Below are positions 44,732 to 53,155 of a stretch of DNA of 64,000 nucleotides, piece after piece; position 1 is the first letter of the stretch; each line of letters begins with the position of its first letter. A program made the translations under genes and the position numbers. Below the pieces are notes generated by a model. That model ran no database searches, was not told the origin of the DNA, and saw nothing but the letters and a program-made list of their open reading frames with translations. Source of the stretch: Saprospirales bacterium (GTDB lineage Bacteria > Bacteroidota > Bacteroidia > Chitinophagales > Saprospiraceae); the NCBI GenBank assembly GCA_016719895.1, contig JADJYG010000030.1, positions 310,001 through 374,000 on the forward strand, in the 5' to 3' direction.

Positions 44732-45913
44732 GTGAACGCTATCACGCGCAATATCTGGATACTTTCCCTGGTCAGCCTGTTTACAGACATGGCCAGCGAG
44801 ATGCTGTACCCCATCATGCCGGTTTACCTGCGGCATATTGGTTTTTCGGTGCTGCTGATCGGCGTGTTGGAGGGCCTGGCCGAGACAACAGCCGGGCTGA
44901 GCAAAGGTTATTTCGGCCACTGGAGCGACCGGTCCGGCCGCCGGTTGCCTTTTGTACAGGCCGGGTATGCGCTCAGCGCCTTGTCCAAGCCCATGCTGGC
45001 GGTATTAGTGTGGCCGGTATGGGTGTTTTTTGCCCGCACGCTCGACCGGCTCGGCAAGGGCGCGCGCTCGGCGGCCCGCGATGCCTTGTTGTCCGACGAA
45101 ACCACTGCCGCCGCCAAAGGCCGGGTTTTTGGTTTCCACCGCTCCATGGATACCGTGGGCGCCGTGTTGGGACCTTGCCTGGCCCTGGTTTACCTGCAAT
45201 GGTATCCGGCGGATTATACGACGTTGTTTTTACTGGCTTTTATTCCCGGGCTATTGGCCATTTTTTGTACGTTTTTAATCCGGGAGAAGGCCCCGGCGCT
45301 GCCTCAACGCCGGCCCCGGCCCGGGTTGCTGGAGTTTGTCCGGTATTGGAAACACAGCCCGCCCGCATACCGCAGGCTGGTGGGCGCCCTTTTAGTTTTC
45401 GCGTTGTTCAACAGTTCGGATATGTTCCTGTTGTTAAAGGCCAAATCGGCGGGAATGAGCGATGGAACCGTGATCAGTGTGTATATTTTTTACAACCTCG
45501 TATATGCTGCAGCCGCTTATCCGCTGGGCATAATAGCCGACCGGATCGGGATGAAACGGGTGTTTGCCGGCGGGTTATTGTTCTTTGCGGGCACGTATGC
45601 GGGTATGGCTTTTGCTGCCAGCCCTCCGGTGCTGTACCTGTTGTTTTTGCTGTACGGCATCTATGCAGCGGCTACGGAAGGGATTGCCAAAGCCTGGATC
45701 AGCAATATCTGCGACCGGGAAAGCACTGCCACGGCTATTGGCGCCTTTGCGGCGTTTCAGAGTATTTGCGCCTTCCTGGCCAGCAGTTTGGCCGGTGCGG
45801 TTTGGTATATTTGGGGGCCGGCAGCAGCATTTCTTTTAAGCGCTGGTGTGGCGGTGTGTACGGCGGCGTACCTGGCCCGGCCAGGTGTTGTGGGGAGGGC
45901 CGGCCCGTTTTAG
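44732..45913 (+). CDS. Major facilitator superfamily transporter
   Basis: About 393 residues from GTG 44732. An upstream alternative start at 44705 would place the start before the promoter element. The first helix carries FTDMASEMLYPIMPVYL, typical of the MFS subgroup with conserved acidic residues in helix 1. Motif A appears as GHWSDRSGRR. A conserved RTLDRLGKGARSAARDALL loop follows. Twelve hydrophobic segments are visible. The second half has GIIADRIGMKRVF. The substrate is unknown; members of this subgroup are annotated as drug or metabolite exporters. It ends at a bidirectional terminator shared with the tRNA-Ser gene. Confidence 0.87.
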   Translation: MNAITRNIWILSLVSLFTDMASEMLYPIMPVYLRHIGFSVLLIGVLEGLAETTAGLSKGYFGHWSDRSGRRLPFVQAGYALSALSKPMLAVLVWPVWVFFARTLDRLGKGARSAARDALLSDETTAAAKGRVFGFHRSMDTVGAVLGPCLALVYLQWYPADYTTLFLLAFIPGLLAIFCTFLIREKAPALPQRRPRPGLLEFVRYWKHSPPAYRRLVGALLVFALFNSSDMFLLLKAKSAGMSDGTVISVYIFYNLVYAAAAYPLGIIADRIGMKRVFAGGLLFFAGTYAGMAFAASPPVLYLLFLLYGIYAAATEGIAKAWISNICDRESTATAIGAFAAFQSICAFLASSLAGAVWYIWGPAAAFLLSAGVAVCTAAYLARPGVVGRAGPF

Positions 45914-45979
45914 CATGTTGAGGGGAGCGGGTGTTGCTTGGCTGCAGCGGTTTTTTCGTATTTCAGGATACGGAAATGA

Positions 45980-46008
45980 AAAAGCCCGGCTGGTGTAGCC
46001 GGGCTTTT
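45980..46008. terminator. Bidirectional terminator between the MFS gene and tRNA-Ser
   Basis: AAAAGCCCGGCT (45980-45991) pairs with AGCCGGGCTTTT (45997-46008) around a 5-base loop. T-runs follow on both strands, so it can end the MFS transcript on the plus strand and the tRNA transcript on the minus strand. Confidence 0.85.
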
Positions 46009-46010
46009 AG

Positions 46011-46095
46011 CGGAGAGGGAGGGATTCGAACCCCCGGTACCCGGAGGTACACTTGATTTCGAGTCAAGCACAATCGACCACTCTGTCACCTCTCC
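46011..46095 (-). tRNA. tRNA-Ser (anticodon CGA)
   Basis: On the minus strand the acceptor GGAGAGG pairs with CCTCTCC and is followed by a discriminator G. The anticodon stem CTTGA/TCAAG closes the loop CTCGAAA, giving anticodon CGA. A long variable arm (TACCTCCGGGTA) and GGTTCGAATCC in the T-arm are present. The CCA end is not encoded. The long variable arm confirms serine identity. Confidence 0.95.
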
Positions 46096-46183
46096 AAAAT
46101 GTAGAATCGAACAAGGGTAAAACAGCTGTTGTAATTTACCTTCAGCCCCATCGCACACGCGTATTTCCTTCAGATTCTATCAG

Positions 46184-46271
46184 CGGAGAGACAGGGATTC
46201 GAACCCTGGATACGCTTTTGACGTATACGCACTTTCCAGGCGCGCTCCTTAAACCACTCGGACATCTCTCC
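46184..46271 (-). tRNA. tRNA-Ser (anticodon GGA)
   Basis: On the minus strand the acceptor GGAGAGA pairs with TCTCTCC with discriminator G. The anticodon stem CGCGC/GTGCG closes CTGGAAA, giving anticodon GGA. The variable arm is long (TATACGTCAAAAGCGTA) and the T-arm carries GGTTCGAATCC. The two tRNA-Ser genes are 88 bases apart in the same direction. CCA is not encoded. Confidence 0.95.
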
Positions 46272-46275
46272 CTCA

Positions 46276-46310
46276 CCCGCCGACGCCTTGGCGAAGGCGG
46301 GTTGATTTTT
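46276..46310 (+). repeat. CCCGCC...GGCGGG palindromic repeat with T-tract
   Basis: CCCGCC (46276-46281) pairs with GGCGGG (46296-46301), with an inner GCC/GGC, followed by TTGATTTTT. The core GACGCCTTGGCGAAGGCGGG is a widespread Bacteroidota intergenic repeat that translates as AFAKASAG. No plus-strand gene ends just upstream, so it is better seen as a repeat than as a dedicated terminator. Confidence 0.6.
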
Positions 46311-46486
46311 ATTTCGAAAGCGGATTAACTTTTTGATAAAGGTTGGCGAATCTTCACCCCGTCTTGCCGGCAGCATTCCGCAGCATAGCAAAAACGGTGC
46401 CTTTTTCAAAAGCGGGGGCAAAGGTAAGCTTAGGTTTTTCAATTTGCAAGCCACACGGGAAGCAGAATTTTACAATGCGCGGGCCG

Positions 46487-46494
46487 TATCTTTG
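46487..46494 (+). promoter_or_regulatory. -7 element before the 112-residue membrane protein gene
   Basis: TATCTTTG matches TAnnTTTG and ends seven bases before ATG 46502. A TTTT near 46467-46470 could be a weak -33 element. Confidence 0.45.
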
Positions 46495-46501
46495 ACCGCA
46501 C

Positions 46502-46840
46502 ATGAATACCAGTTTTTTATTCCGACGGCGCACCCGGCAAGCCACCACGATACTGCTTTTGTTGTTCGCCGTGGGCACCATGGCCGCCGCGCGTCAGCAG
46601 GTTTTGCTGTGGTGGGCGGCGCAGGCTGCCTGGGTAGCCCTGGGTTATTTACTTCTGGCTATGGTGCTGCTGGTATTCAACCGGACGCGCCTGATGTTTG
46701 TCTGTTTGGGGTGTAGCGCCGCCATCTGCCTTTTTTTCAATGAAATCCAATCGAAGGCTTTCGTACCATCTGCAGACCGGCGCGCGCCCGTTTCAGAACC
46801 AATGGATTCAACTGAGCATGAATATCCGACGCTGTATTAA
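46502..46840 (+). CDS. Small membrane protein of unknown function
   Basis: 112 residues. After a basic start (MNTSFLFRRRTRQ) there are three hydrophobic segments (~15-30, ~36-58 and ~65-80), then a polar C-terminus (FVPSADRRAPVSEP ... EYPTLY). The start is fixed by a TATCTTTG box seven bases before it. Its end overlaps the dgkA start by 23 bases in another frame, suggesting coupled translation with the lipid kinase. No family recognised. An antisense frame over the tRNAs and repeats upstream is not coding. Confidence 0.65.
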   Translation: MNTSFLFRRRTRQATTILLLLFAVGTMAAARQQVLLWWAAQAAWVALGYLLLAMVLLVFNRTRLMFVCLGCSAAICLFFNEIQSKAFVPSADRRAPVSEPMDSTEHEYPTLY

Positions 46841-47183
46841 TAGTTTTCGCTTTGCCTTCCAGGGTTTGGCCGACTTGTTCCGCACCCAACCCAACGCCCG
46901 CATTCACCTGCTGTTGGCCCTGGCAGCCCTGTGCGCCGGTTTTTGGCTCTCGATTTCCAGGGCCGAATGGATTGCGCTCGGGCTTTGCATCGCCCTGGTG
47001 CTGGCGCTGGAGGCCGTCAATACCGCCCTGGAATACCTGACCGACCTTGTTTCGCCGGCGCAACACCCGCTGGCCGGCAAGGCGAAAGATGCCGCCGCTG
47101 CCGCCGTGCTGCTGGCCGCTGCCGGCGCGGCCCTTACCGGCGGACTTATATTTTTGCCAAAACTTTACGCGTTGTTGGGTTGA
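46818..47183 (+). CDS. dgkA: Diacylglycerol / undecaprenol kinase family protein
   Basis: 121 residues from ATG 46818 (MNIRRCINSFRFAFQGLADL); the frame extends 40 codons upstream into the previous gene but only this start gives the family N-terminus. DgkA-type kinases phosphorylate diacylglycerol, or undecaprenol in Gram-positives, at the inner membrane. Signatures are the amphipathic N-terminal helix with FAFQGL, TQPNARIHLLLALAAL, the catalytic EAVNTALEYLTDL and HPLAGKAKDAAAAAVLL. Three membrane helices are visible and the length is normal. The lipid substrate cannot be told from sequence. Confidence 0.9.
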   Translation: MNIRRCINSFRFAFQGLADLFRTQPNARIHLLLALAALCAGFWLSISRAEWIALGLCIALVLALEAVNTALEYLTDLVSPAQHPLAGKAKDAAAAAVLLAAAGAALTGGLIFLPKLYALLG

Positions 47184-47230
47184 GCCGTCGAAAGCAGCGG
47201 GTACCTTTATCCACAAACCAATTTTCCACC

Positions 47231-48259
47231 GTGAATGCCTCCGCGCTATACCGCCTTCTTATCCTACTCCCGCTCCTGGCAGGCGCACCGGGCGCCCGGG
47301 CGCAACCGCTGCCATTTTTTTCTATGCAAGCCGCTGATTCCCTTCACTACGGCCGGCTCTGGTCGGCAGCCGGCGCCGGCAGCCTGCTCTACAGCGCATC
47401 TATGGTTGGACTCTACAAGAGCTGGTATGCCGGCTACCCGGCCGCGCGGTTTCATTTTTTCAATGATGCCGGCGCGTGGAACCAGATGGATAAAATGGGC
47501 CACTGGCTCATGTCGTACCACGAAAGCCGGTGGGTGTATGGCGGTGCGCGCTGGACGGGGCTGGAACCCCGGGCGGCTGCCTGGTTGGGTTTTGCCGGTG
47601 GCCAATTGATCCAGACCTCTTTTGAAGTGCTCGACGGCTTCTCCGCACCTTGGGGGTTCTCCTGGAGCGATGTGGGCTTCAACGTGCTGGGCTCCGGCAT
47701 GTTTCTCGCCCAACAACTCGGCTGGGGCGAACAGCGCCTGACCATGAAAATGAGCGCCTGGCCCGTGCGCTACGATCCAGGCCGGATGTACCCCGTTCAG
47801 CCGTCGGGCAGCCAGCAATGGACGACCCTCCGGCAACGCGCCGATGAATTGTATGGCACGGGACCGGTCAGCCTTTTTCTGAAAAATTACAACACGCTCG
47901 TCGTGTGGGCATCGGTCAACCCGCGGGCTTTCCTGCCCGGGCGCGCCGCATGGCTTCCACCCTGGCTGAATATTGCCGTGGGGATGGGCGCCGATAACCT
48001 GTTTGAAGGCTACGGCTATGCCTGGAAGGCGGATAAAAACTGCCTTGACCCCAACTGTATCACCTACCGGGTCGATCCGGTGCGTTTCCCCCGAACCCGG
48101 CAGTTTTTTCTTTCCCTGGATATCGACGCCACCCGGCTGGGCATCCGAAACCGCTTTTTGCGCGCCGTTTTGGGCGCTGTTAATATTTTTAAATTCCCGG
48201 CGCCGGCGCTGGAGATTACCAGCCGCGGCCGCCTGCGGTTTCACGCGCTATATTTTTAA
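47231..48259 (+). CDS. DUF2279 family exported protein
   Basis: About 342 residues from GTG 47231, which gives a signal peptide (NASALYRLLILLPLL...GARAQ). The open frame continues far upstream through dgkA, where it is out of phase with that gene and not real. The family motif is QMDKMGHWLMSYHESRW near residue 95, followed by WLGFAGGQLIQTSFEVLDGF and WSDVGFNVLGSGMFLAQQ. DUF2279 proteins are described as predicted periplasmic lipoproteins; this one lacks a lipobox and is probably periplasmic or outer-membrane associated. A TACCTTTA box (47201-47208) lies ~22 bases upstream. Function unknown. Confidence 0.78.
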   Translation: MNASALYRLLILLPLLAGAPGARAQPLPFFSMQAADSLHYGRLWSAAGAGSLLYSASMVGLYKSWYAGYPAARFHFFNDAGAWNQMDKMGHWLMSYHESRWVYGGARWTGLEPRAAAWLGFAGGQLIQTSFEVLDGFSAPWGFSWSDVGFNVLGSGMFLAQQLGWGEQRLTMKMSAWPVRYDPGRMYPVQPSGSQQWTTLRQRADELYGTGPVSLFLKNYNTLVVWASVNPRAFLPGRAAWLPPWLNIAVGMGADNLFEGYGYAWKADKNCLDPNCITYRVDPVRFPRTRQFFLSLDIDATRLGIRNRFLRAVLGAVNIFKFPAPALEITSRGRLRFHALYF

Positions 48260-48277
48260 AAATATTCAAAAAATATC

Positions 48278-48285
48278 TACTTTTG
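48278..48285 (+). promoter_or_regulatory. -7 element of the 13-repeat protein gene
   Basis: TACTTTTG fits TAnnTTTG and lies 112 bases before the start at 48398. The -33 position holds TTTT rather than TTTG. Confidence 0.4.
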
Positions 48286-48397
48286 GCAAGGTATATACTG
48301 ATTTTCATATCCAGGAAGCGAAAACCAACCCCAAGGTATCCTACCCCTGTTTAATCCGCTTTTCTCACATTTCTCACCAACACAATCTTAATCTGCT

Positions 48398-51300
48398 ATG
48401 CGCATCCCGAACATTTTGCCGATGCTGCTGCTGCTGGCGTATTCCATTTACCTGCCCGCACAGAACGCACCCTGTGAAATTTACGACCTGGTGGTAGAAA
48501 CCGGGCCTTGTACCTCCAATAGCACCTATGTGGTGCAGTTGGATTTTAAAGTAGCCAACCCGACCGACGACCAGTTCGACCTCTGGGGCAATGGCCAGTT
48601 TATCGGCTCCTACCTCCTCAGCGCCCTGCCGCTCAAAATCACCGATTTTCCTACAGCCGGCACCACTGGCTATGTAAAGGTATGTATCAATGACAACCCC
48701 AACTGTTGCCGGATAAAACAATTTATTGCCCCCGATTGCTCCCAACCAACACCGTGTGAAATTACCGACGTCAAAATCGAAACCGGCGCCTGCCTGCCTG
48801 GCGGCCTCTACAAACTGACGCTTGACTTTAATGTCGTCGGCGCCAATAACGATTTTTTTGAAGTATGGGCTGGCAATGGCCAATACCTGGGGCATTACCC
48901 CTTGAGCCAGTTGCCGCTGTCGCTGCCGTTCCCCTGGGGCGGCGGCACAGCCGACAAAATCAAAATCTGCATCAATGACAACCCCAACTGCTGCAAAGTG
49001 GTGGACTTCCAGGCGCCTGCCTGTTTTAGCCCTTGCCGCATCGAGAACCTGACCGTGGAGGCCGGCGACTGTACCTCCGACAGCACCTATGAAGTTTGGG
49101 TGAAATTTCAAACGCCGGCCAGCAGCCCCGTGGATTCCTTCGGTTTATGGGCCGGTACCGGGCAGTTTTTGGGCCATTTCGCTTATGCCGACATGCCTAT
49201 TCACCTGACCAATTTCCCCTGGGGCGGCGGCTCTATCGATGCCGTTAAGGTTTGCGTCAGTAATACGTGTTGCCGGGAAAAGGAATTTAACGTACCAGAC
49301 TGCCTGGCGCCGCCTTGCGGTATCAACGATCTGAAAGTCATAGTAGGCACTTGCACATCGCCCAAAACCTATAAACTTCAACTCAATTTTAATGTACTTA
49401 GTCCGGGTTCGGCCGTCAAATTCTCCGTTTGGGCCGACAATGGCGATTTGCTGGGCACCTACAGCCTGAACCAATTGCCCCTTACCCTCAATTTCCCCTG
49501 GAACGGCGATGCCCACGACGCCCTTAAGGTATGCCTGCTGGATGCCGATGGCAAGGAAACCTGCTGTAAGATCATTTCGTTTAAAGCCCCCGATTGCCTG
49601 GGCGCCTCCTGCGGAATTTTCAACCTGGAGGTCAAAACCGGCGCCTGCCAACCCAACGGAACGTATGAAGTTTGGGTGAATTTCCTGACTCCAGCGGCCA
49701 GCTTGCAAAAATTTGGCATCTGGACCGGTACCGGCAAGTTCCTGGGCTTTTTCTCGATTGCCGATCTGCCGGTTTTTATTCCAAACTTCCCGGCCAGCGG
49801 CGGAAGCACGGATAAAATTATCGTTTGTTTTGGCAGCGCCTGCTGCGAAACCAAAGAATTCAATGCACCGGACTGCGCCGGGCAGCCGTGTGGTATCGTC
49901 GACCTGGTAGCCACCCCTGGCGACTGCACCTCGGACAGCACGTATAAACTAGTGATCAATTTTCACCTGGCTACTCCGGCCCCGGGCGTGGTGGTGCCAT
50001 TTGTGGTGTACGCCGGAAATGGTCAGTTTATCGGAAACTTTACCACTGCAGACCTGCCGCTGACCATCCCGAATTTCCCCTGGAACGGCAACATGACCGA
50101 TGCGGTGAAAATTTGTATCGGCAACTCGCCGAACACGTATTGCTGCCGCGTCAAAGAATTCAAGGCGCCAGGCTGCCTGGGCGATCCCTGTGGTATTTTT
50201 AACCTGAAAGTAGAAACCGGCGCCTGCAACAACGACGGTACATACGAAATCTGGATCAACTTCCAAACTACTTCGGCGGCCGGTGTATTCGGCGTTTGGG
50301 CTGGCAATGGCCAATTCCTGGGCGTATTTCCATTCAGCGCCCTGCCGCTGCATATCAAAAACTTCCCCCCTGCCGGGGGCGATGTCGATGTTGTCAAGGT
50401 TTGCCTCCTCACGCCGGGATCCACCGTGCCGGCCTGTTGCCGGACAAAAGAGTTCAAAGCGCCCGATTGCTCCGGAAACCCCTGCGGTTTGACCAACCTG
50501 ACAGTTGAAACCGGCAAATGCACTTCCGACAGCACCTATGAGGTCTGGATTAAATTCCAATTGAATAACCCCACCAACACCACCAAGTTTGCCGTGTACG
50601 CCAATGGCGCCCTCTACGGCGAGTTTCCTCTCAGCGCCCTGCCGCTCCATATTACAGACTTTCCGTGGAACGGCGGTCCGAACGACGTGGTGAAAGTGTG
50701 TATCATCAGTCCGCTGACGGTGCTGTGTTGCGAAACCCTAGAGTTTAAGGTGCCGGACTGCCTGTACACCGGGCCGTGTGAAATCTATGACCTGGTCGTG
50801 GAAACCGGTGGGTGTACTTCCGACAGCACGTACAAGGTATTGCTCAACTTCAAGGTGCAGAATCCCGGCCAGGCTGCAAAATTTGGGGTGTGGGCCAATG
50901 GAAAGTTACTCGGCTTTTATGATTTGGGCGCCCTGCCGCTCAGCATTCCGAATTTCCCCTGGGACGGCGGCGCAAACGACGTTGTGAAAGTATGCCTGGT
51001 CACCGCCAACAGCGCCGGTTCGCTGACGTGTTGCGCCACCAGGGAGTTTAAAGTGCCCGATTGCCTCCAGCATCAGTGTGAAATTTACGACCTGAAAGTG
51101 GAAACCGGCAAATGCAATGACGACGGTACCTACGAAGTTTGGATCAATTTCAAGGTGGCCAATACGCCGTCTGTCTCCACGCACTTCGGCGTTTGGGCCA
51201 ACGGCCAGCTGATCGGGTTCTTCCCGCTCACGCAATTGCCGCTTTATATCGGCCATTTCCCCACAAATGGAGGGCCTAACGACGTCGTGAAAGTATGCCT

Positions 51301-52528
51301 GTCCAATACAGGAGCTATTGGTTGTTGTGCCGTTAAGGAGTTCCCGGTGCCGGATTGTGCGGGCGGCGATTGTAAAATATACGACCTGACCGTTACTACC
51401 GGCGATTGCCACAATGACGGCACGTACACGATCAAGATCGACTTTGAAGTGACGCACCCCGGCAACGATTTCTTTGAAGTATGGGCTGGAAGCGGGCAGT
51501 ATCTGGGGTATTTCCCGATCGGCAGTCTCCCCCTCATCATCGAACACTTCCCCTGGGGCGGTGGTAACGTAGATGTGATCAAGGTGTGCATCAATGACCA
51601 TCCGGACTGTTGCAAATACGCCGAGTTTAAAGCGCCGGACTGTGTCCAGGGCGGCCCCTGCGATATTTACGACCTGAAAGTGGAAACCGGCGACTGCAAC
51701 CCCGACGGCACTTACCATGCCTGGGTTAATTTCAAAGTGACCAGTACTACTCCGGCCGGTTTGTTTTTCGCTGTATGGGCCAACGGCCAGTTTTTGGGTA
51801 GTTTTCCCTTGACCAACCTACCCTTCCATATCGAACATTTCCCCACGAATGGCGGTCCGAACGACGTGGTGAAAGTGTGCATTGTTACGCCAAATGCCAC
51901 CATCCCGCTTTGCTGCGAAACGAAGGAATTTCCGGTGCCGGATTGCCAGGGCATCGATTGTAAGATTTATGACCTCCAGGTGGTCGCTACGCCTTGCCTT
52001 TGCGGTCAGTTCTTTGCGATCGTGACGTTCCAGCACCAGGGGGGCGGCAGCGGTGGTTTCGATATCGCCGGTAATGGCACAAACTACGGTAACTTCCCGT
52101 ACAGCCAGCCCCAGCCGGTTGTCCTGGGCCCCCTGAATGGCGATGCCACCACGGCCTTTGAGTTTGTGGTGCGCGACCATCTGCATCCTGATTGCCATGA
52201 TGTGGTGGAATTGGGCAAAGTGGATTGTACCCAACAACTGCAACAATCGGGGACAAATTCCGCGGCGGCAACTTATGGCGGCAAGTTGATCTTGTCGCCC
52301 AACCCTGCCACCGCCTGGTTATCGGTCACGGCGCAACTGAACACCGGCACGCTGATGGGTCAGGCGACGGCGGAAATCCGGCAGGCCGACGGCCGACTGG
52401 TGCGCACCGTAGTGGTGCCTGGCGGCAGCAATTTCCAGCTGGATGTAGCCGAATTGCCGGCTGGTGTGTATCGCTTGTCGTTGCAAAGCTCCGAAGCCCG
52501 CTTGGAGAGCGCATTTGCAAAACAATAA
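48398..52528 (+). CDS. T9SS surface protein of 13 cysteine-rich repeats
   Basis: 1376 residues. A signal peptide (MRIPNILPMLLLLAYSIYLP) is followed by 13 tandem units of ~90-105 residues, each opening with C-x-I-x-D/N-L-x-V-x-x-G-x-C (CEIYDLVVETGPC, CGIFNLKVETGAC, CDIYDLKVETGDC). Each continues with TYEVWVxF, FxVWAxNGQxLGxFP, LPLxIxxFPWxGG, VKVCxxxxxxxCC and closes with EFKxPDC. Six cysteines per unit are nearly invariant, so disulfide-linked beta-sandwich modules are likely. Unit 13 (CKIYDLQVVATPC) is divergent and loses the paired CC. A Gln/Ser/Thr/Ala linker leads to a T9SS domain (LSPNPATAWLSVTAQL ... LPAGVYRLSLQ). No known domain is recognised; an adhesive or structural surface fibre is inferred. 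The gene is monocistronic. Confidence 0.88.
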   Translation: MRIPNILPMLLLLAYSIYLPAQNAPCEIYDLVVETGPCTSNSTYVVQLDFKVANPTDDQFDLWGNGQFIGSYLLSALPLKITDFPTAGTTGYVKVCINDNPNCCRIKQFIAPDCSQPTPCEITDVKIETGACLPGGLYKLTLDFNVVGANNDFFEVWAGNGQYLGHYPLSQLPLSLPFPWGGGTADKIKICINDNPNCCKVVDFQAPACFSPCRIENLTVEAGDCTSDSTYEVWVKFQTPASSPVDSFGLWAGTGQFLGHFAYADMPIHLTNFPWGGGSIDAVKVCVSNTCCREKEFNVPDCLAPPCGINDLKVIVGTCTSPKTYKLQLNFNVLSPGSAVKFSVWADNGDLLGTYSLNQLPLTLNFPWNGDAHDALKVCLLDADGKETCCKIISFKAPDCLGASCGIFNLEVKTGACQPNGTYEVWVNFLTPAASLQKFGIWTGTGKFLGFFSIADLPVFIPNFPASGGSTDKIIVCFGSACCETKEFNAPDCAGQPCGIVDLVATPGDCTSDSTYKLVINFHLATPAPGVVVPFVVYAGNGQFIGNFTTADLPLTIPNFPWNGNMTDAVKICIGNSPNTYCCRVKEFKAPGCLGDPCGIFNLKVETGACNNDGTYEIWINFQTTSAAGVFGVWAGNGQFLGVFPFSALPLHIKNFPPAGGDVDVVKVCLLTPGSTVPACCRTKEFKAPDCSGNPCGLTNLTVETGKCTSDSTYEVWIKFQLNNPTNTTKFAVYANGALYGEFPLSALPLHITDFPWNGGPNDVVKVCIISPLTVLCCETLEFKVPDCLYTGPCEIYDLVVETGGCTSDSTYKVLLNFKVQNPGQAAKFGVWANGKLLGFYDLGALPLSIPNFPWDGGANDVVKVCLVTANSAGSLTCCATREFKVPDCLQHQCEIYDLKVETGKCNDDGTYEVWINFKVANTPSVSTHFGVWANGQLIGFFPLTQLPLYIGHFPTNGGPNDVVKVCLSNTGAIGCCAVKEFPVPDCAGGDCKIYDLTVTTGDCHNDGTYTIKIDFEVTHPGNDFFEVWAGSGQYLGYFPIGSLPLIIEHFPWGGGNVDVIKVCINDHPDCCKYAEFKAPDCVQGGPCDIYDLKVETGDCNPDGTYHAWVNFKVTSTTPAGLFFAVWANGQFLGSFPLTNLPFHIEHFPTNGGPNDVVKVCIVTPNATIPLCCETKEFPVPDCQGIDCKIYDLQVVATPCLCGQFFAIVTFQHQGGGSGGFDIAGNGTNYGNFPYSQPQPVVLGPLNGDATTAFEFVVRDHLHPDCHDVVELGKVDCTQQLQQSGTNSAAATYGGKLILSPNPATAWLSVTAQLNTGTLMGQATAEIRQADGRLVRTVVVPGGSNFQLDVAELPAGVYRLSLQSSEARLESAFAKQ

Positions 52529-52573
52529 AACAGAATAAGAATTTTGATGTGTAGTGCGAACCTCCGTGTTCGC

Positions 52574-52607
52574 AAAAAATGGGCAGCGCGAATTACTCGC
52601 GCTGCCC
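52574..52607 (-). terminator. Terminator of the sigma/Spy-like operon
   Basis: GGGCAGCGCGA (52581-52591) pairs with TCGCGCTGCCC (52597-52607) around ATTAC. Reading on the minus strand it is followed by ATTTTTTG. On the plus strand a weaker TCTGTTTT follows, so it may also end the 13-repeat gene's transcript. Confidence 0.8.
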
Positions 52608-52646
52608 TCTGTTTTGGTGCCTGCTATTAAACTGTACCAGTTTCGT

Positions 52647-53109
52647 TTACCTGTTTCTGCCGGGCCGAAGGCGTTCCTGGCGGTTTTTCCGGGCATCCTG
52701 GAGTTTAATCAGGAGGCGTTCGCGAAACTCGCGCTCAGCATGGGGGATTTTGGCGATTTTGCGGAGGGGCAACACCTTTCGCAATTTATCGTACAGATCC
52801 TTTTCCAGGGCGAGGTCGCGTTGGCGCAATTCGAAGTGCCGTTGAATCTGGTCTTCCACTTCTTTGTCGCTCATAGCATCCAGCTGTTTCCTCGCTTTAA
52901 GTTCGTCCTGCATCCGGCTGCGATTATCGAGGTACTCGTTATAGATGGGCCAGAATCCCTGGGCTTCTTCGGATGTCAGCCGAAGCACCTCGGTGAAAAT
53001 AGCCACCCGGTATGTTTGCAGGCGCTCGTCGCGGCTATCCGGATCGGGCTGTGCCCATAGGGCAAAGCCGGACAAGCTTTAGGGCAAAAATGAAAAATAA
53101 GCGCTTCAT
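52647..53109 (-). CDS. Spy/CpxP-like periplasmic helical protein, one frameshift as sequenced
   Basis: About 153 residues when repaired. The start ATG at 53109 gives MKRLFFIFAL, then removing one base from the three-T run 53078-53080 continues as SLSGFALWAQ, a complete signal peptide. As sequenced the signal peptide is broken and the remaining frame begins at TTG 53075. The mature part is highly charged and helical (EVLRLTSEEAQGFWPIYNEY, DKEVEDQIQRHFELRQRD, AEREFRERLLIKLQDARKNR), like periplasmic Spy/CpxP chaperone-type proteins. In Bacteroidota such proteins follow ECF sigma genes and may sense envelope stress. It is third in the minus-strand operon with the sigma factor and the membrane protein. 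Confidence 0.75.
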
Positions 53110-53155
53110 GGCATATGTATTAATTTGGTGAACACGGACTCAAAGTTGGTTATTA

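Noticed and set aside
44713..45921. 402-residue frame in phase +2 over the second MFS gene
   Set aside because: The MFS frame has membrane helices and motif A; the other frame is polar and arginine/glycine-rich.
46170..46454. 94-residue minus-strand frame containing FAKASAG
   Set aside because: It reads through tRNA-Ser and the common CCCGCC...GGCGGG repeat; the FAKASAG string is a translation of that repeat.
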